DNA of 55,569 nt, taken from assembly GCA_031285405.1 (NCBI GenBank), contig JAITWH010000001.1, positions 1 through 55,569 on the forward strand, in the 5' to 3' direction. The translations under genes and the position numbers were made by a program. Source of the DNA: Alistipes sp. Its GTDB lineage: Bacteria > Bacteroidota > Bacteroidia > Bacteroidales > Rikenellaceae. Below are positions 8,056 through 17,104 of the stretch, one piece after another (within the stretch, counting starts at the first letter, position 1; each line of letters starts with the position of its first letter). The notes below the pieces were generated by a model. The model saw only the letters and a list, made by a program, of their open reading frames with translations, was not told the DNA's origin and did no database searches.

Positions 8056-8063
8056 TAATTTTG
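8056..8063 (+). promoter_or_regulatory. -7 promoter box just before rarA
   Basis: TAATTTTG matches TAnnTTTG and ends only 6 nt before the rarA ATG at 8070. A start site about 7 nt downstream would give a leaderless or nearly leaderless mRNA. A partial TTGC lies 21 nt upstream as a weak -33 box. Confidence 0.35.
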
Positions 8064-8069
8064 GGCGTT

Positions 8070-9341
8070 ATGAGCAGACCATTGGCCGAGCGGCTTAGGC
8101 CGCAGACGCTCGAAGAGTATATCGGGCAGGAGCACCTCGTGGGAAAGAGCGGGGTGTTTCGTCGTTTCATGGAGACGGGTAATGTGCCGTCGTTTATTCT
8201 GTGGGGGCCACCCGGAGTGGGGAAAACCACGCTGGCGCGGCTCGTTGCAAACACCCTTCAGCGGCCTTTCTACACGCTAAGCGCCGTCGCGGCGGGGGTC
8301 AAGGATGTGAGAGAGGCCATCGACAGCGCGCGCAAGCAGCAGTTCTTCAACACGCCGTCGCCGTTTCTGTTTATCGACGAAATCCATCGGTTCAACAAGA
8401 GTCAGCAGGATTCGCTGTTGGGCGCGGTGGAGCAGGGGACGATCACGCTGATTGGCGCCACCACGGAGAACCCGTCGTTCGAGGTGATCTCGCCGCTGCT
8501 GTCGCGCTGTCAGGTCTACGTTCTCAAGCCTATGGACGACTCCGAGTTGCAGGTGTTGTTGGATCGCGCGGTGACTACCGACGTGGAGCTTCGCGAGCGG
8601 GGGGTGGAGGTGGTTGAAACGGAGGCGTTGTTTCGCTTTTCGGGGGGGGACGCGCGCAAGTTGCTCAACATCTTGGATATTCTGGCCGCGGCGACGGAGG
8701 GGGCGATCACGATCTCGGACGAGGCGGTGACAGATGCGTTGCAGCAGAACATCGCGCTGTATGACAAGAACGGAGAGCAGCACTACGACGTCATCTCGGC
8801 GTTCATCAAGAGTGTGCGGGGCAGCGACCCCAACGCGGCGATATACTATCTGGCGCGGATGTTGGCGGGGGGTGAGGAGCCGAGGTTCGTGGCGCGGCGG
8901 TTGGCGATTTTGGCGGCGGAGGATATCGGGTTGGCGAACCCCAACGCGCTGCTGATGGCCAACGCGGCCTTCGACATCGTACACAAGATCGGGATGCCCG
9001 AGGCGCGGATAGTGCTGGCCGAGGCGACGCTCTATCTGGCGAACTCGCCCAAGAGCAACGCGGCATACGCGGCTATCGACAGGGCGATGGCATTTGTGAA
9101 TGGCGACACCACCAATCGGCCCGTGCCGCTGCATATTCGCAACGCCCCCACGAAGCTGATGAAGGATTTGGACTACCACAAGGGGTATAAGTATGCGCAC
9201 GACTTCGAGGGCGGGTTCGTCGATCAGGAGTTTATGCCGGCGGGGTTGGAGGGGACGCGATTCTATGAACCCAACGCGGGGAACGCCGCCGAGGCCAAAT
9301 ATGCCGAGCGCATCGCGCGGTTGTGGGGGGGGAAATACTGA
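8070..9341 (+). CDS. rarA: Replication-associated recombination protein A (RarA/MgsA), AAA+ ATPase
   Basis: A clamp-loader-like AAA+ ATPase that acts at stalled replication forks. From ATG 8070 the protein is 423 residues and opens with the family-typical MSRPLAERLRPQTLEEYIGQ; an upstream TTG at 8061 is a poorer start. Walker A is GPPGVGKT (46-53), Walker B is FIDEIHRF (101-108), and sensor-1 ATTENPSF follows. The C-terminal oligomerization domain (LAAEDIGLANPNAL) is complete. It lies 21 nt after DUF4491, and its stop overlaps the next start by one base. Confidence 0.93.
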   Translation: MSRPLAERLRPQTLEEYIGQEHLVGKSGVFRRFMETGNVPSFILWGPPGVGKTTLARLVANTLQRPFYTLSAVAAGVKDVREAIDSARKQQFFNTPSPFLFIDEIHRFNKSQQDSLLGAVEQGTITLIGATTENPSFEVISPLLSRCQVYVLKPMDDSELQVLLDRAVTTDVELRERGVEVVETEALFRFSGGDARKLLNILDILAAATEGAITISDEAVTDALQQNIALYDKNGEQHYDVISAFIKSVRGSDPNAAIYYLARMLAGGEEPRFVARRLAILAAEDIGLANPNALLMANAAFDIVHKIGMPEARIVLAEATLYLANSPKSNAAYAAIDRAMAFVNGDTTNRPVPLHIRNAPTKLMKDLDYHKGYKYAHDFEGGFVDQEFMPAGLEGTRFYEPNAGNAAEAKYAERIARLWGGKY

Positions 9342-10384
9342 TGAAGAGTCGGAAGAGACGGGACAGGAACGCGCTGCCGGTGAGGGCGGTGTGCAGGAAC
9401 TGCGGGACGGCGACCGTGGGGAGGTACTGCCACATCTGCGGGCAGGAGATCACCGCCGGCACCAACCACCGGATGCGGGAGATAGTGGGTGTATCATTTG
9501 ACACTATCCTGGCTTGGGACAACAAGGTGTTCACCACGCTGTGGTATCTGATCGCGTTTCCCGGGCGGCTCACGACGGAGTTCTACGCGGGGCGGATTGT
9601 GCGGTATGTGTTTCCGGCGAAGCTGTTTTGGTTTATCTCGATTGTGTTCTTTGCGCTGACCCTTAGCGGGATCGACTTCGATGGCGAGAGTGAGGGCGAG
9701 ACGCCAAAGGAGGATGCGGTTGTGGAGGCTGTCGTGGCGGAGCTTGCGGATGCGAGTGTTACAAAAGAGACGGTCGCGGGGGAGGTGGAAAGTGTTACAA
9801 AGGAGACAGTTGCGGAGGAGGTTGCGGAGGATGGGAAGCTGCTGACGGATATTGCGGGGGTGACGATCAGGGGCGATGTCGAGGAGGGCGAAGAGGGCGA
9901 GGGGGCGAAGTTCAGCGTCAGGTTCGACAACGCGATTAGTGATTTGGACAGCTCGGATATGCGGCAGGTGCAAGATTTTTTCGTGGCGTGGGCCCCCTAC
10001 TTCGCGCTGCTGTTGGTGCCGGTGTTCGCGCTGTTGGTGATGTTGTTTTTCTGGCGGCGCGAACATGCGTACAGCCACTACTTGGTATTTTCGCTGCACT
10101 ACAACTCGTTTGTGTTTCTGATGTTGACGCTGATGACGGTGATGCTGAAAATTTTTCCCGACGAGAAGGTCAGCGATGCGCTTACCCCGTGGTTTGCGTT
10201 TTGGCTGCCGGTGATCTATCTGGGCTTTGCGCTGCGCAGGGTGTTTCGGCCGCGGGTCGGGTCGATGATCTTCAGGATATTTATGATGGGGTTTCTCTAC
10301 TTTCTGATGCTGTTGGTCATGGCGGTGATTTTTATAGTTATTTTTGTTATTATAAATAAAACTGATATCTTTGCGGGAAACTAA
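9341..10384 (+). CDS. DUF3667 membrane protein with zinc ribbon
   Basis: A 347-residue protein. The N-terminus carries a CxxC...CxxC zinc ribbon (C18, C21, C30, C33) with the family motif ICGQEI. An amphipathic DUF3667 core follows, then hydrophobic segments near 95-110, 220-245, 255-275, 285-305 and 315-338. A loop of about 115 residues between the first and second membrane segments is very acidic and contains a tandem duplication of SVTKETVA. Function is unknown. The ATG shares its first base with the rarA stop, so the two are translationally coupled. Confidence 0.75.
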   Translation: MKSRKRRDRNALPVRAVCRNCGTATVGRYCHICGQEITAGTNHRMREIVGVSFDTILAWDNKVFTTLWYLIAFPGRLTTEFYAGRIVRYVFPAKLFWFISIVFFALTLSGIDFDGESEGETPKEDAVVEAVVAELADASVTKETVAGEVESVTKETVAEEVAEDGKLLTDIAGVTIRGDVEEGEEGEGAKFSVRFDNAISDLDSSDMRQVQDFFVAWAPYFALLLVPVFALLVMLFFWRREHAYSHYLVFSLHYNSFVFLMLTLMTVMLKIFPDEKVSDALTPWFAFWLPVIYLGFALRRVFRPRVGSMIFRIFMMGFLYFLMLLVMAVIFIVIFVIINKTDIFAGN

Positions 10385-10429
10385 GGCGTGGGCGCGAGGG
10401 CGAACATGCCGTTAAACAGCCCCGGACTA

Positions 10430-11320
10430 ATGACAATAATTCAATTGGAATACCTGTTGGCTGTCGCGAACTGCGGCAGTTTTTCAGTTGCGGCCCAACA
10501 ATGTTTCGTCACCCAGCCGTCGCTGTCGATGCAGATCAAGGCGTTGGAGGAGGAGTTGGGCGTGATTCTGCTCGACCGCACCAAAAAACCGGTCATCGCC
10601 ACCGAGGCGGGAGACGTGGTGATTCGCAACGCGAGGGAGGCGCTCAGGTCGTACAACTATGTGCGCGAGTCGGTCAACGAACTGAAGGGCGAGATCACGG
10701 GGACGCTGCGGCTGGGGGTGATTCCCACCATTGCTCCCTATCTGCTCCATCGGTTCATTCCTCCATTCATTGCTAAGTATCCGAGGGTGGATATCGAGAT
10801 TCATGAGATGGAGACGGCGCCGATATGCGAGGGGCTGGCCCACGACGCGCTCGACGCGGCGCTGCTGTCGAGCGGCACGACGCCCGACGGCATCATGGAG
10901 TATGAGCTGTTCAGCGATCGGTTTCACGCCTATGTTTCGACTTCGAGCGATCTTTATGAGCGGACGAATGTGCGGGTGGAGGATATCGACATGCGTCGGT
11001 TGATACTGCTGACGCAGGGGCACTGTCTGCGCGACCAGATATTGGAGATATGTCAGGCGCACAAGGCAGCCCACGCGAGGTACAACTTTGAGTGCGGCTC
11101 GATGGAGACGGTGCTGCGGATGGTGGACTGCACGAACTCGATGACGATTGTGCCCGAAATGGCGACCGCTTTTGTGCCCGAGGAGAAGCGCGCGCAGGTC
11201 AAACCGCTGGCTAAAGGGGCGTTGTCGCGCAAAGTGGCGCTCGCGGTGAGGCGCACATATGTTAAACATTCTATCATCACGGCGCTTCGGGAGGCCGTTT
11301 TGGATTGCAATCGCAAATAA
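10430..11320 (+). CDS. oxyR: OxyR-type LysR peroxide-sensing regulator
   Basis: A LysR-family activator of peroxide defence genes. The chosen start (MTIIQLEYLLAV) begins directly at the winged helix-turn-helix (residues 1-60, AAQQCFVTQPSLSMQIKALE). The start upstream at 10388 adds an unrelated extension. With this start the redox pair falls at Cys199 and Cys208 in GHCLRDQILEIC, the same spacing and numbering as the disulfide-forming cysteines of E. coli OxyR. The effector-binding domain is full length (296 residues). No catalase or peroxiredoxin gene is adjacent, so it probably acts in trans. Confidence 0.9.
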   Translation: MTIIQLEYLLAVANCGSFSVAAQQCFVTQPSLSMQIKALEEELGVILLDRTKKPVIATEAGDVVIRNAREALRSYNYVRESVNELKGEITGTLRLGVIPTIAPYLLHRFIPPFIAKYPRVDIEIHEMETAPICEGLAHDALDAALLSSGTTPDGIMEYELFSDRFHAYVSTSSDLYERTNVRVEDIDMRRLILLTQGHCLRDQILEICQAHKAAHARYNFECGSMETVLRMVDCTNSMTIVPEMATAFVPEEKRAQVKPLAKGALSRKVALAVRRTYVKHSIITALREAVLDCNRK

Positions 11321-11327
11321 AAGTTCG

Positions 11328-11335
11328 TACCTTTG
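11328..11335 (+). promoter_or_regulatory. -7 promoter box for the rsfS-ftsH-cdsA operon
   Basis: TACCTTTG exactly matches TAnnTTTG, 27 nt before the rsfS ATG. An ATTG 20 nt upstream could serve as a -33 element. Confidence 0.6.
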
Positions 11336-11362
11336 TGGTTCGAAAAAATTTAATTAAACTGT

Positions 11363-11713
11363 ATGGATAAAGTGCTCGAAACTGTAATCGAAGCGATAAA
11401 GGACAAAAAAGGCAAGAACATCGTCGCGCTCGACATGAGAAAAATGGACGGAGCGATCTGCTCGTGGTTCGTGATATGCAACGCCGACTCTACTACCCAG
11501 GTCGGGGCTATCGCCGCGGGGGTCGAGGATGAGGTCGAGAAGAGATTGGGCACCCGAGTGTGGCGTGTGGACGGTGCGGCAAACTCGCTGTGGATCGCGA
11601 TGGACTACATCGACGTGGTGGTGCATGTGTTCCAGACCGAGATGAGGGGGTTCTATAAATTGGATGAGTTGTGGGCAGATGCGCCGACGACGAAATATGA
11701 ATATGAGGAATAG
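11363..11713 (+). CDS. rsfS: Ribosome silencing factor RsfS
   Basis: A 116-residue RsfS/Iojap/DUF143 protein that binds ribosomal protein uL14 and blocks subunit joining in starvation. Family features are KKGKNIVALDMR, the SWFVICNADSTTQV strand-helix, and the C-terminal VVHVFQTEMRGFYKLDELWAD. Full length. In Bacteroidota rsfS is regularly followed by ftsH, as here with a 2-nt gap. Confidence 0.93.
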   Translation: MDKVLETVIEAIKDKKGKNIVALDMRKMDGAICSWFVICNADSTTQVGAIAAGVEDEVEKRLGTRVWRVDGAANSLWIAMDYIDVVVHVFQTEMRGFYKLDELWADAPTTKYEYEE

Positions 11714-11715
11714 CC

Positions 11716-13764
11716 ATGGAAAATAAGAATACAGGACAACCGCAGGGAGGGCCTCCCAAGCCGCCGGCGGGACAACAGGGCATGGGGCCGAAGTTGCCGG
11801 CGGGGCCGCGCAATCCTTTTATGTGGGGATGGTTGGTGATCGCCGCCATTCTGGCCGTGTGGATGTTTACGGGCGATCGGGTTGTGCCTGCCGAGGCGGA
11901 CTGGAACACAGTGCGGAGTGAGATGATCGCGCGGGGTGAGGTCGAGAAAATTGTGGTCGTCAATCGCGAGACCGCCGAGATATATCTGACCACGGCGGCG
12001 GCGGAACGTCTGCGCGGGCAGGAGAAGTATCGCAACATTCCGACCGACGAGGCGCAAGCGCAGCTGAAGTTTACGATCGGTTCGGTAGATCTGTTTGCCG
12101 CCGACATCGAGAAGGCGCGTGAGGAGTTCGGGTTGGAGCTGCCGCTGGACTACCGCAACGAGAAGAGCGGGTTGGGTACAGTGCTGCTGAACTTTTTGCC
12201 GTGGATTGTGCTGATCGGGTTCTGGATATTTATGATGAACCGCATGTCGGGTGCGATGGGCGGCGGGCCCGGGGGGCAGATCATGGGTGTGGGCAGGGCC
12301 AAGGCGCAGGTGTTCGACAAGGAGAAGCAGACGAAGGTGACGTTTAAGGATGTCGCGGGGTTGGAGGAGGCCAAGGTCGAGATCATGGAGATCGTGGACT
12401 TCCTCAAGAAGCCCGAGAAGTATAAGGAGTTGGGGGGCAAAATTCCCAAGGGGGCGCTGTTAGTGGGCCCTCCCGGGACGGGTAAGACGCTGCTGGCCAA
12501 GGCGGTGGCGGGTGAGGCCGATGTGCCTTTTCTGAGTATCAGCGGGAGTGACTTTGTGGAGATGTTCGTTGGTGTGGGGGCGTCGCGAGTGCGTGACCTG
12601 TTTCGGCAGGCCAAGGAGAAGGCGCCGTGCATACTGTTTATCGACGAGATCGACGCCATCGGGCGGGCGCGCGGCAGAAACGCCGGGTACAGCAGCAACG
12701 ACGAGCGCGAAAATACACTCAACCAGCTGCTCACCGAGATGGACGGATTCGGCACCAACGCCGGTGTGATTCTGCTGGCGGCGACCAACAGGGCCGACAT
12801 TTTGGACAAGGCGTTGATGAGGGCGGGGCGTTTCGACAGGCAGATCGAGGTGGGGTTGCCCGAGATCAAGGAGCGTGAACAGATATTCGAGGTGCATCTG
12901 AAGAACTTGAAGCTTGTGCCCGATCTCGACCGTGCGTTCCTTGCGCGGCAAACTCCCGGGTTCTCTGGCGCGGACATTGCAAACGTGTGTAACGAGGCGG
13001 CGCTGATTGCCGCGCGCGGAGGTAAGGCCGCCGTCGACAAGGAGGATTTTCTGGCCGCCATCGACCGAATAGTCGGCGGATTGGAGAGGCGGTCGCTGGT
13101 GATGTCGGCCGAAGAGAAGCGTCTGACGGCGTTTCACGAGGCGGGGCACGCCACGGTGAGTTGGATGTTGGAGCATGCCGACCCGCTGATCAAGGTGACG
13201 ATCATTCCGCGGGGGAGGTCGCTGGGGGCGTCGTGGTATCTGCCCGACGAGCGGCACAACACCACGCGTGAGCAGTTTATGGATAAAATCGCGTCGCTGT
13301 TGGGCGGGCGGGTGGCCGAGGAGGTGTTTTTCAAGACCTCGGAGACCGGTGCGCTGAGCGACCTCGAACGCGCCACGAAGATGGCTTACGCCATGGTCAC
13401 TTACTTCGGCATGAGCGAGGTGATCGGCAACATGAGCTACTACGATTCGAGCGGCTCGGGCGACATGTCGTTTACCAAGCCATTCAGCGAGAAGACAGCG
13501 CAGGAGATCGACGCCGAGACGAAACGGCTCCTCGGGTTGGCCGAAGAGATGGCCAGACGGGTGATTGTCGAAAATCGCGCAGGGCTCGAAGCGTTGGCCG
13601 GACGGTTGTTGGACAAAGAGACGGTGTTTGCCGAGGACCTCGAAGAGATTTTCGGGCCGAGCATCGCCGAAAAGAAGAAGGCGGCGGCGGGCGGCGATGT
13701 CGTCGCGCCGCAGTCGGAAGAGCCCCTTTTAGATAACGCCCGTGATGAGTCCGGCGACGCGTAA
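11716..13764 (+). CDS. ftsH: ATP-dependent zinc metalloprotease FtsH
   Basis: A membrane-bound AAA+ protease that degrades misassembled membrane and short-lived regulatory proteins. Two transmembrane segments (about 35-52 and 156-174) flank a small periplasmic domain. Walker A is GPPGTGKT (251-258), Walker B is [10 protein letters not shown] (307-316), the second region of homology is [18 protein letters not shown], and the zinc site is HEAGH (474-478). The Pro/Gly-rich N-terminal tail before the first membrane segment is typical of Bacteroidota FtsH. The 3' end overlaps cdsA by about 20 nt. Confidence 0.96.
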   Translation: MENKNTGQPQGGPPKPPAGQQGMGPKLPAGPRNPFMWGWLVIAAILAVWMFTGDRVVPAEADWNTVRSEMIARGEVEKIVVVNRETAEIYLTTAAAERLRGQEKYRNIPTDEAQAQLKFTIGSVDLFAADIEKAREEFGLELPLDYRNEKSGLGTVLLNFLPWIVLIGFWIFMMNRMSGAMGGGPGGQIMGVGRAKAQVFDKEKQTKVTFKDVAGLEEAKVEIMEIVDFLKKPEKYKELGGKIPKGALLVGPPGTGKTLLAKAVAGEADVPFLSISGSDFVEMFVGVGASRVRDLFRQAKEKAPCILFIDEIDAIGRARGRNAGYSSNDERENTLNQLLTEMDGFGTNAGVILLAATNRADILDKALMRAGRFDRQIEVGLPEIKEREQIFEVHLKNLKLVPDLDRAFLARQTPGFSGADIANVCNEAALIAARGGKAAVDKEDFLAAIDRIVGGLERRSLVMSAEEKRLTAFHEAGHATVSWMLEHADPLIKVTIIPRGRSLGASWYLPDERHNTTREQFMDKIASLLGGRVAEEVFFKTSETGALSDLERATKMAYAMVTYFGMSEVIGNMSYYDSSGSGDMSFTKPFSEKTAQEIDAETKRLLGLAEEMARRVIVENRAGLEALAGRLLDKETVFAEDLEEIFGPSIAEKKKAAAGGDVVAPQSEEPLLDNARDESGDA

Positions 13765-14422
13765 CCTTATTATAAGGACGGCGACGGGCGTGGTGTTCGT
13801 CGCGGTGGTTCTGGGGGCGATGATGCTTGGGCGGGTGACCTTCGGGGTGCTGCTGGGGTTGATCGCCGCGGGGTGCGTGGCGGAGTTTTGGCGACTTGCG
13901 CGGAGGCCGCTCACGAGATGGGCGGGAACGGTGTACATTGTGCTGTGTGTGGTGGCGATGTGGTTTTTCCCTGTGATGGGCGGCGGCATGAGCGTCGTGC
14001 CGGAGGGAGTGTGGAATGTGCGGATCGCGCCGGCGTTTATTGTCGTGGTGTGGGCCAACGATGTGTTTGCATATTTGGTGGGCATCACTCTGGGGCGGCA
14101 CAAGATGTGTCCGCGGCTCTCGCCTCACAAGACGTGGGAGGGATTTGCGGGCGGACTCGCGGGGGCGATGGTGGCCGGCGGAGTGATTGGGCAGCTGTGG
14201 ATCGGCGAGATCTGGAGGATCTGGATTCCGTTCGGGCTGGTGGTCGCGCTGGCGGCGGTGGCGGGTGACTTTGCCGAGAGCAGTTTCAAGCGCGCGGCGG
14301 GGGTCAAAGACTCGGGGGTGGTGCTGCCGGGTCACGGAGGATTGCTCGATCGGTTCGACGCCATGCTCGGCGCGGTGCCGGCGGCGTTTTTGTTTTTGCT
14401 GATAACGTGTATTACGAGATGA
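13745..14422 (+). CDS. cdsA: Phosphatidate cytidylyltransferase CdsA
   Basis: An integral membrane enzyme making CDP-diacylglycerol from phosphatidic acid and CTP. The family signature is present near the C-terminus: SSFKRAAGVKDS followed by LPGHGGLLDR. At 225 residues it is shorter than proteobacterial CdsA but normal for Bacteroidota. ATG 13745 was chosen; the GTG at 13742 is an alternative, and both start inside the ftsH coding end. The stop overlaps psd by 4 nt. Together with psd it would feed phosphatidylethanolamine synthesis. Confidence 0.92.
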   Translation: MSPATRNLIIRTATGVVFVAVVLGAMMLGRVTFGVLLGLIAAGCVAEFWRLARRPLTRWAGTVYIVLCVVAMWFFPVMGGGMSVVPEGVWNVRIAPAFIVVVWANDVFAYLVGITLGRHKMCPRLSPHKTWEGFAGGLAGAMVAGGVIGQLWIGEIWRIWIPFGLVVALAAVAGDFAESSFKRAAGVKDSGVVLPGHGGLLDRFDAMLGAVPAAFLFLLITCITR

Positions 14423-15108
14423 AGATAAGCAAGGAGGGACGGGTGATAATTCCGGTGGCTTTGGGAGTGCTGTGTGTGCTGGCGGCGGGGTTCGCCTTTT
14501 TGACTGCGTGGGCGCTGCCTCAGGTGGCGGGGCGGTGGATTGTGGCGTTTTGGGGAGTGGCGGCTTTGGTGACGTGGGGATTTGTGGTCGCATTTTTTCG
14601 ACTGCCGACTCGCGAGCGATTGGTCGACGAGGATGTTGTGTTCTCGCCGTGCGACGGGGTTGTGGTGGTGGCCGAGGATGTGATCGAGGGCGAGGTGACG
14701 GGCGAGCGGCGGATTCAGCTGTCGGTCTTCATGTCGATCACAAACGTGCATCGCAACTGGTTTCCTGTGGGCGGGTTGGTGACATATTTCAAGCATCACC
14801 ACGGCAGGTTCATGGTGGCGTGGCATCCGAAATCGTCGAACGACAACGAGCATACGACAACGGCGGTGCTGACCGACGGCGGCGAGACGGTGGTGTTTCG
14901 GCAGGTGGCGGGGATGGTGGCACGGCGGATCGTGTCGTATGCGCAGGTCGGCGAGGAGGCCGGACAGAACACGCCGTGCGGATTTATCAAGTTCGGCAGC
15001 AGGGTCGATCTCTATCTGCCGCCCGACGCCGAGGTGTTGGTGGAGCTGGGGCAGAAGGTTACGGGGTCGCTGACCCCTTTGGCGAGGCTTAAGAGGGTTT
15101 CGAGATGA
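14419..15108 (+). CDS. psd: Phosphatidylserine decarboxylase (short, archaeal/Bacteroides-type)
   Basis: A pyruvoyl enzyme converting phosphatidylserine to phosphatidylethanolamine. From ATG 14419 it has 229 residues, with two membrane segments at the N-terminus (about 12-31 and 40-60). The conserved SPCDGVVVV and ITNVHRNWFPVGG motifs follow, then the self-cleavage Gly-Ser (193-194 in FIKFGSRVD) that would form the pyruvoyl group. A GTG at 14407 is an alternative start. It overlaps both neighbours by ATGA, so cdsA, psd and the riboflavin kinase gene are translationally coupled. Confidence 0.9.
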   Translation: MKISKEGRVIIPVALGVLCVLAAGFAFLTAWALPQVAGRWIVAFWGVAALVTWGFVVAFFRLPTRERLVDEDVVFSPCDGVVVVAEDVIEGEVTGERRIQLSVFMSITNVHRNWFPVGGLVTYFKHHHGRFMVAWHPKSSNDNEHTTTAVLTDGGETVVFRQVAGMVARRIVSYAQVGEEAGQNTPCGFIKFGSRVDLYLPPDAEVLVELGQKVTGSLTPLARLKRVSR

Positions 15109-15638
15109 GGATTGCGGGACGGGTCGTGGGTGGCGACAAAGTGGGACGCGGTCTGGGATATCCGACGGCGAACGTCGAGGTGGATGATTCGTTGGTCGCC
15201 GAAAGTGGGGTGTACGCGGCAGTCGTCGAGGTCGACGGACGGCGATACGGAGCGATGGCATACTTAGGGGTGAAGCCGACATTTTCCGACGAGGGTCGGC
15301 GAGTGTTGGAGTTGCATCTGACGGGATTCGAGGGTGATCTGTATGGGCGCGAAGTTGCGGCCGAGTTGGTCGAATATGTGAGGCCCGAACAAAAATTTGC
15401 CGACGCAGCGGCTCTCGCCGCCCAAATCACGAAGGACGAAAAGATCGTAAAGGAGATATTAAGAAGTTGTTTAAAATTTCCTACTCTCGCGCTTTCTGCC
15501 TCCGAATCGGCGCTTTTTTCACCCACCTCGCTCGCCGTAGGAACCCCTACGCCTCGTTCGGCGGGCGAAAAAAGCGCCGATTCGGAGACAAAAATCGCTT
15601 CGGTCGGAAAATTCAAACAACTTCTAAAGAGAGTATAG
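15105..15638 (+). CDS. Stand-alone riboflavin kinase with a palindrome-encoded C-terminal tail
   Basis: Residues 1-119 match the riboflavin kinase domain normally found at the C-terminus of bifunctional Rib[21 protein letters not shown], the GVKPTF strand, and [14 protein letters not shown]. The FMN adenylyltransferase half is absent, so this protein should make FMN but not FAD. Residues 120-177 ([17 protein letters not shown]...) are encoded entirely by a 160-bp inverted repeat. They do not look like part of the fold, so the original stop was probably displaced. It overlaps psd by 4 nt and ends 4 nt before ahcY. Confidence 0.8.
   Translation: MRIAGRVVGGDKVGRGLGYPTANVEVDDSLVAESGVYAAVVEVDGRRYGAMAYLGVKPTFSDEGRRVLELHLTGFEGDLYGREVAAELVEYVRPEQKFADAAALAAQITKDEKIVKEILRSCLKFPTLALSASESALFSPTSLAVGTPTPRSAGEKSADSETKIASVGKFKQLLKRV
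15464..15623. repeat. 160-bp imperfect palindrome inserted at the 3' end of the riboflavin kinase gene
   Basis: Two arms of about 63 nt (from AAGTTGTTT at 15464 and ending AAACAACTT at 15623) are inverted copies with roughly a dozen mismatches. A block of more than 20 nt centred on CCGAATCGGCGCTTTTTTC is perfectly conserved. The centre contains a second perfect hairpin, CGTAGG-AACC-CCTACG (15536-15551). It could be a MITE-like element or an inverted duplication. It is read through in frame by the kinase gene. Confidence 0.85.
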
Positions 15639-15642
15639 AAAA

Positions 15643-17058
15643 ATGTACGTGGACACAAAATTACAATACAAAGTCGCCGACATTGCGCTTGCAGCGTGGG
15701 GGCGCAAGGAGATCGAGATCGCTCAACACGAGATGCCCGGCTTGATGGCGTTGCGCGCAAAGTACGGAGAGGCGAAACCTTTGCGCGGTGCGCGAATCAC
15801 AGGTTCGCTGCACATGACGATTCAGACGGCGGTGCTGATCGAGACGCTGGTAGAGCTGGGCGCCGAGGTGCGTTGGTGCAGCTGCAACATATTCTCGACG
15901 CAGGATCACGCCGCGGCGGCGATTGTCGAGGCAGGGGTGCCGGTCTTCGCGTGGAAGGGCGAGACGTTGGAGGAGTATTGGTGGTGCACGGCGATGGCGC
16001 TCACCTTCGAGGGGGGCAAGGGGCCCAACCTGATTGTCGACGACGGAGGTGACGCAACGCTGCTGATACACAAGGGTTGGGCGGCGGAGAACGATGCCTC
16101 GACGCTTGACTACGCTCCGGGCAGCCATGAGGAGAAGGTGATTCTCGACACGTTGCGCACGCTGCTCGCCGAGGAGCCGCGCAGGTGGCACGACACGGTG
16201 GCCGAGCTGCGGGGTGTGTCGGAGGAGACGACCACAGGGGTACACAGGTTGTACAGGATGATGGAGCGCGGCGAGCTGCTCGTGCCCGCCATCAACGTCA
16301 ACGACTCGGTGACCAAGAGCAAGTTCGACAATCTGTATGGCTGTCGCGAGAGTTTGGCCGACGGCATCAAGCGCGCGACAGATGTGATGATCGCCGGCAA
16401 GGTGGTGGTCGTGTGCGGATACGGCGATGTGGGCAAGGGGTGCGCGCGGTCGATGAGGTCTTACGGCGCGCGAGTGGTTGTCACAGAGATTGACCCGATA
16501 TGCGCGTTGCAGGCTGCTATGGAGGGGTTCGAGGTGGTGCGGATCGAGGAGGCGCTGGCCGAGGGCAACATATATGTCACCACCACCGGCAACCGCGACA
16601 TCATCACGCTGGAGCATCTGCGCGGCATGCGTGACCAGGCTATCGTGTGTAACATCGGACACTTTGATAATGAGATTCAGATGGATCGGCTCGAAACCGC
16701 GCCCGACGTCACAAAACTCAACATCAAACCCGGGGTCGACAAGTATACCTTTTCGGCGAGCGGTTCCTCGATTTTTGTGCTGGCCGAGGGGCGGTTGGTG
16801 AATCTGGGTTGCGCGACGGGCCACCCGTCGTTTGTGATGTCGACCTCGTTTACGAATCAGACTCTTGCGCAGATCGAGCTGTGGACTCGGGATATGCCGG
16901 TCGATGTGTATCGTCTGCCCAAGAGCCTCGACGAGGAGGTTGCGCGGCTGCACTTGGACTCGCTGGGGGTGCGGCTCACCAGACTCTCCGACGAACAGGC
17001 AGCATACATCGGCGTCTCTCCCGATGGGCCTTATAAGGCGGAACACTACCGATATTAA
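15643..17058 (+). CDS. ahcY: S-adenosylhomocysteine hydrolase (adenosylhomocysteinase)
   Basis: Hydrolyses S-adenosylhomocysteine to adenosine and homocysteine with bound NAD, completing the methyl cycle. At 471 residues it is the long bacterial/eukaryotic form. Motifs: [16 protein letters not shown] near the start, [15 protein letters not shown], the NAD-binding GYGDVGKG (259-266), and the C-terminal KAEHYRY. Homocysteine would be remethylated by the MetH encoded 6 kb downstream. It is last in the rsfS-to-ahcY run. An AT-rich repeat (TTGAAAATTGAGAATTG) follows the stop. Confidence 0.96.
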   Translation: MYVDTKLQYKVADIALAAWGRKEIEIAQHEMPGLMALRAKYGEAKPLRGARITGSLHMTIQTAVLIETLVELGAEVRWCSCNIFSTQDHAAAAIVEAGVPVFAWKGETLEEYWWCTAMALTFEGGKGPNLIVDDGGDATLLIHKGWAAENDASTLDYAPGSHEEKVILDTLRTLLAEEPRRWHDTVAELRGVSEETTTGVHRLYRMMERGELLVPAINVNDSVTKSKFDNLYGCRESLADGIKRATDVMIAGKVVVVCGYGDVGKGCARSMRSYGARVVVTEIDPICALQAAMEGFEVVRIEEALAEGNIYVTTTGNRDIITLEHLRGMRDQAIVCNIGHFDNEIQMDRLETAPDVTKLNIKPGVDKYTFSASGSSIFVLAEGRLVNLGCATGHPSFVMSTSFTNQTLAQIELWTRDMPVDVYRLPKSLDEEVARLHLDSLGVRLTRLSDEQAAYIGVSPDGPYKAEHYRY

Positions 17059-17095
17059 TTGAAAATTGAGAATTGAGAATTGAAAATTAGTAATC
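17058..17095 (+). repeat. Dispersed TTGAAAATTGAGAATTG repeat
   Basis: A short run of TTGA(A/G)AATTGA units between ahcY and the serine hydrolase gene. The same sequence family occurs at 6279-6309 and, on the other strand, at 18531-18564, 44508-44529 and 44675-44705. Confidence 0.65.
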
Positions 17096-17104
17096 TGTTG
17101 CGCA

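Noticed and set aside
9760-9830. GTGTTACAAA repeats in the DUF3667 gene as members of the GTTAC palindrome family
   Set aside because: They lack the second GTAAC arm and are explained by a local duplication of SVTKETVA codons.
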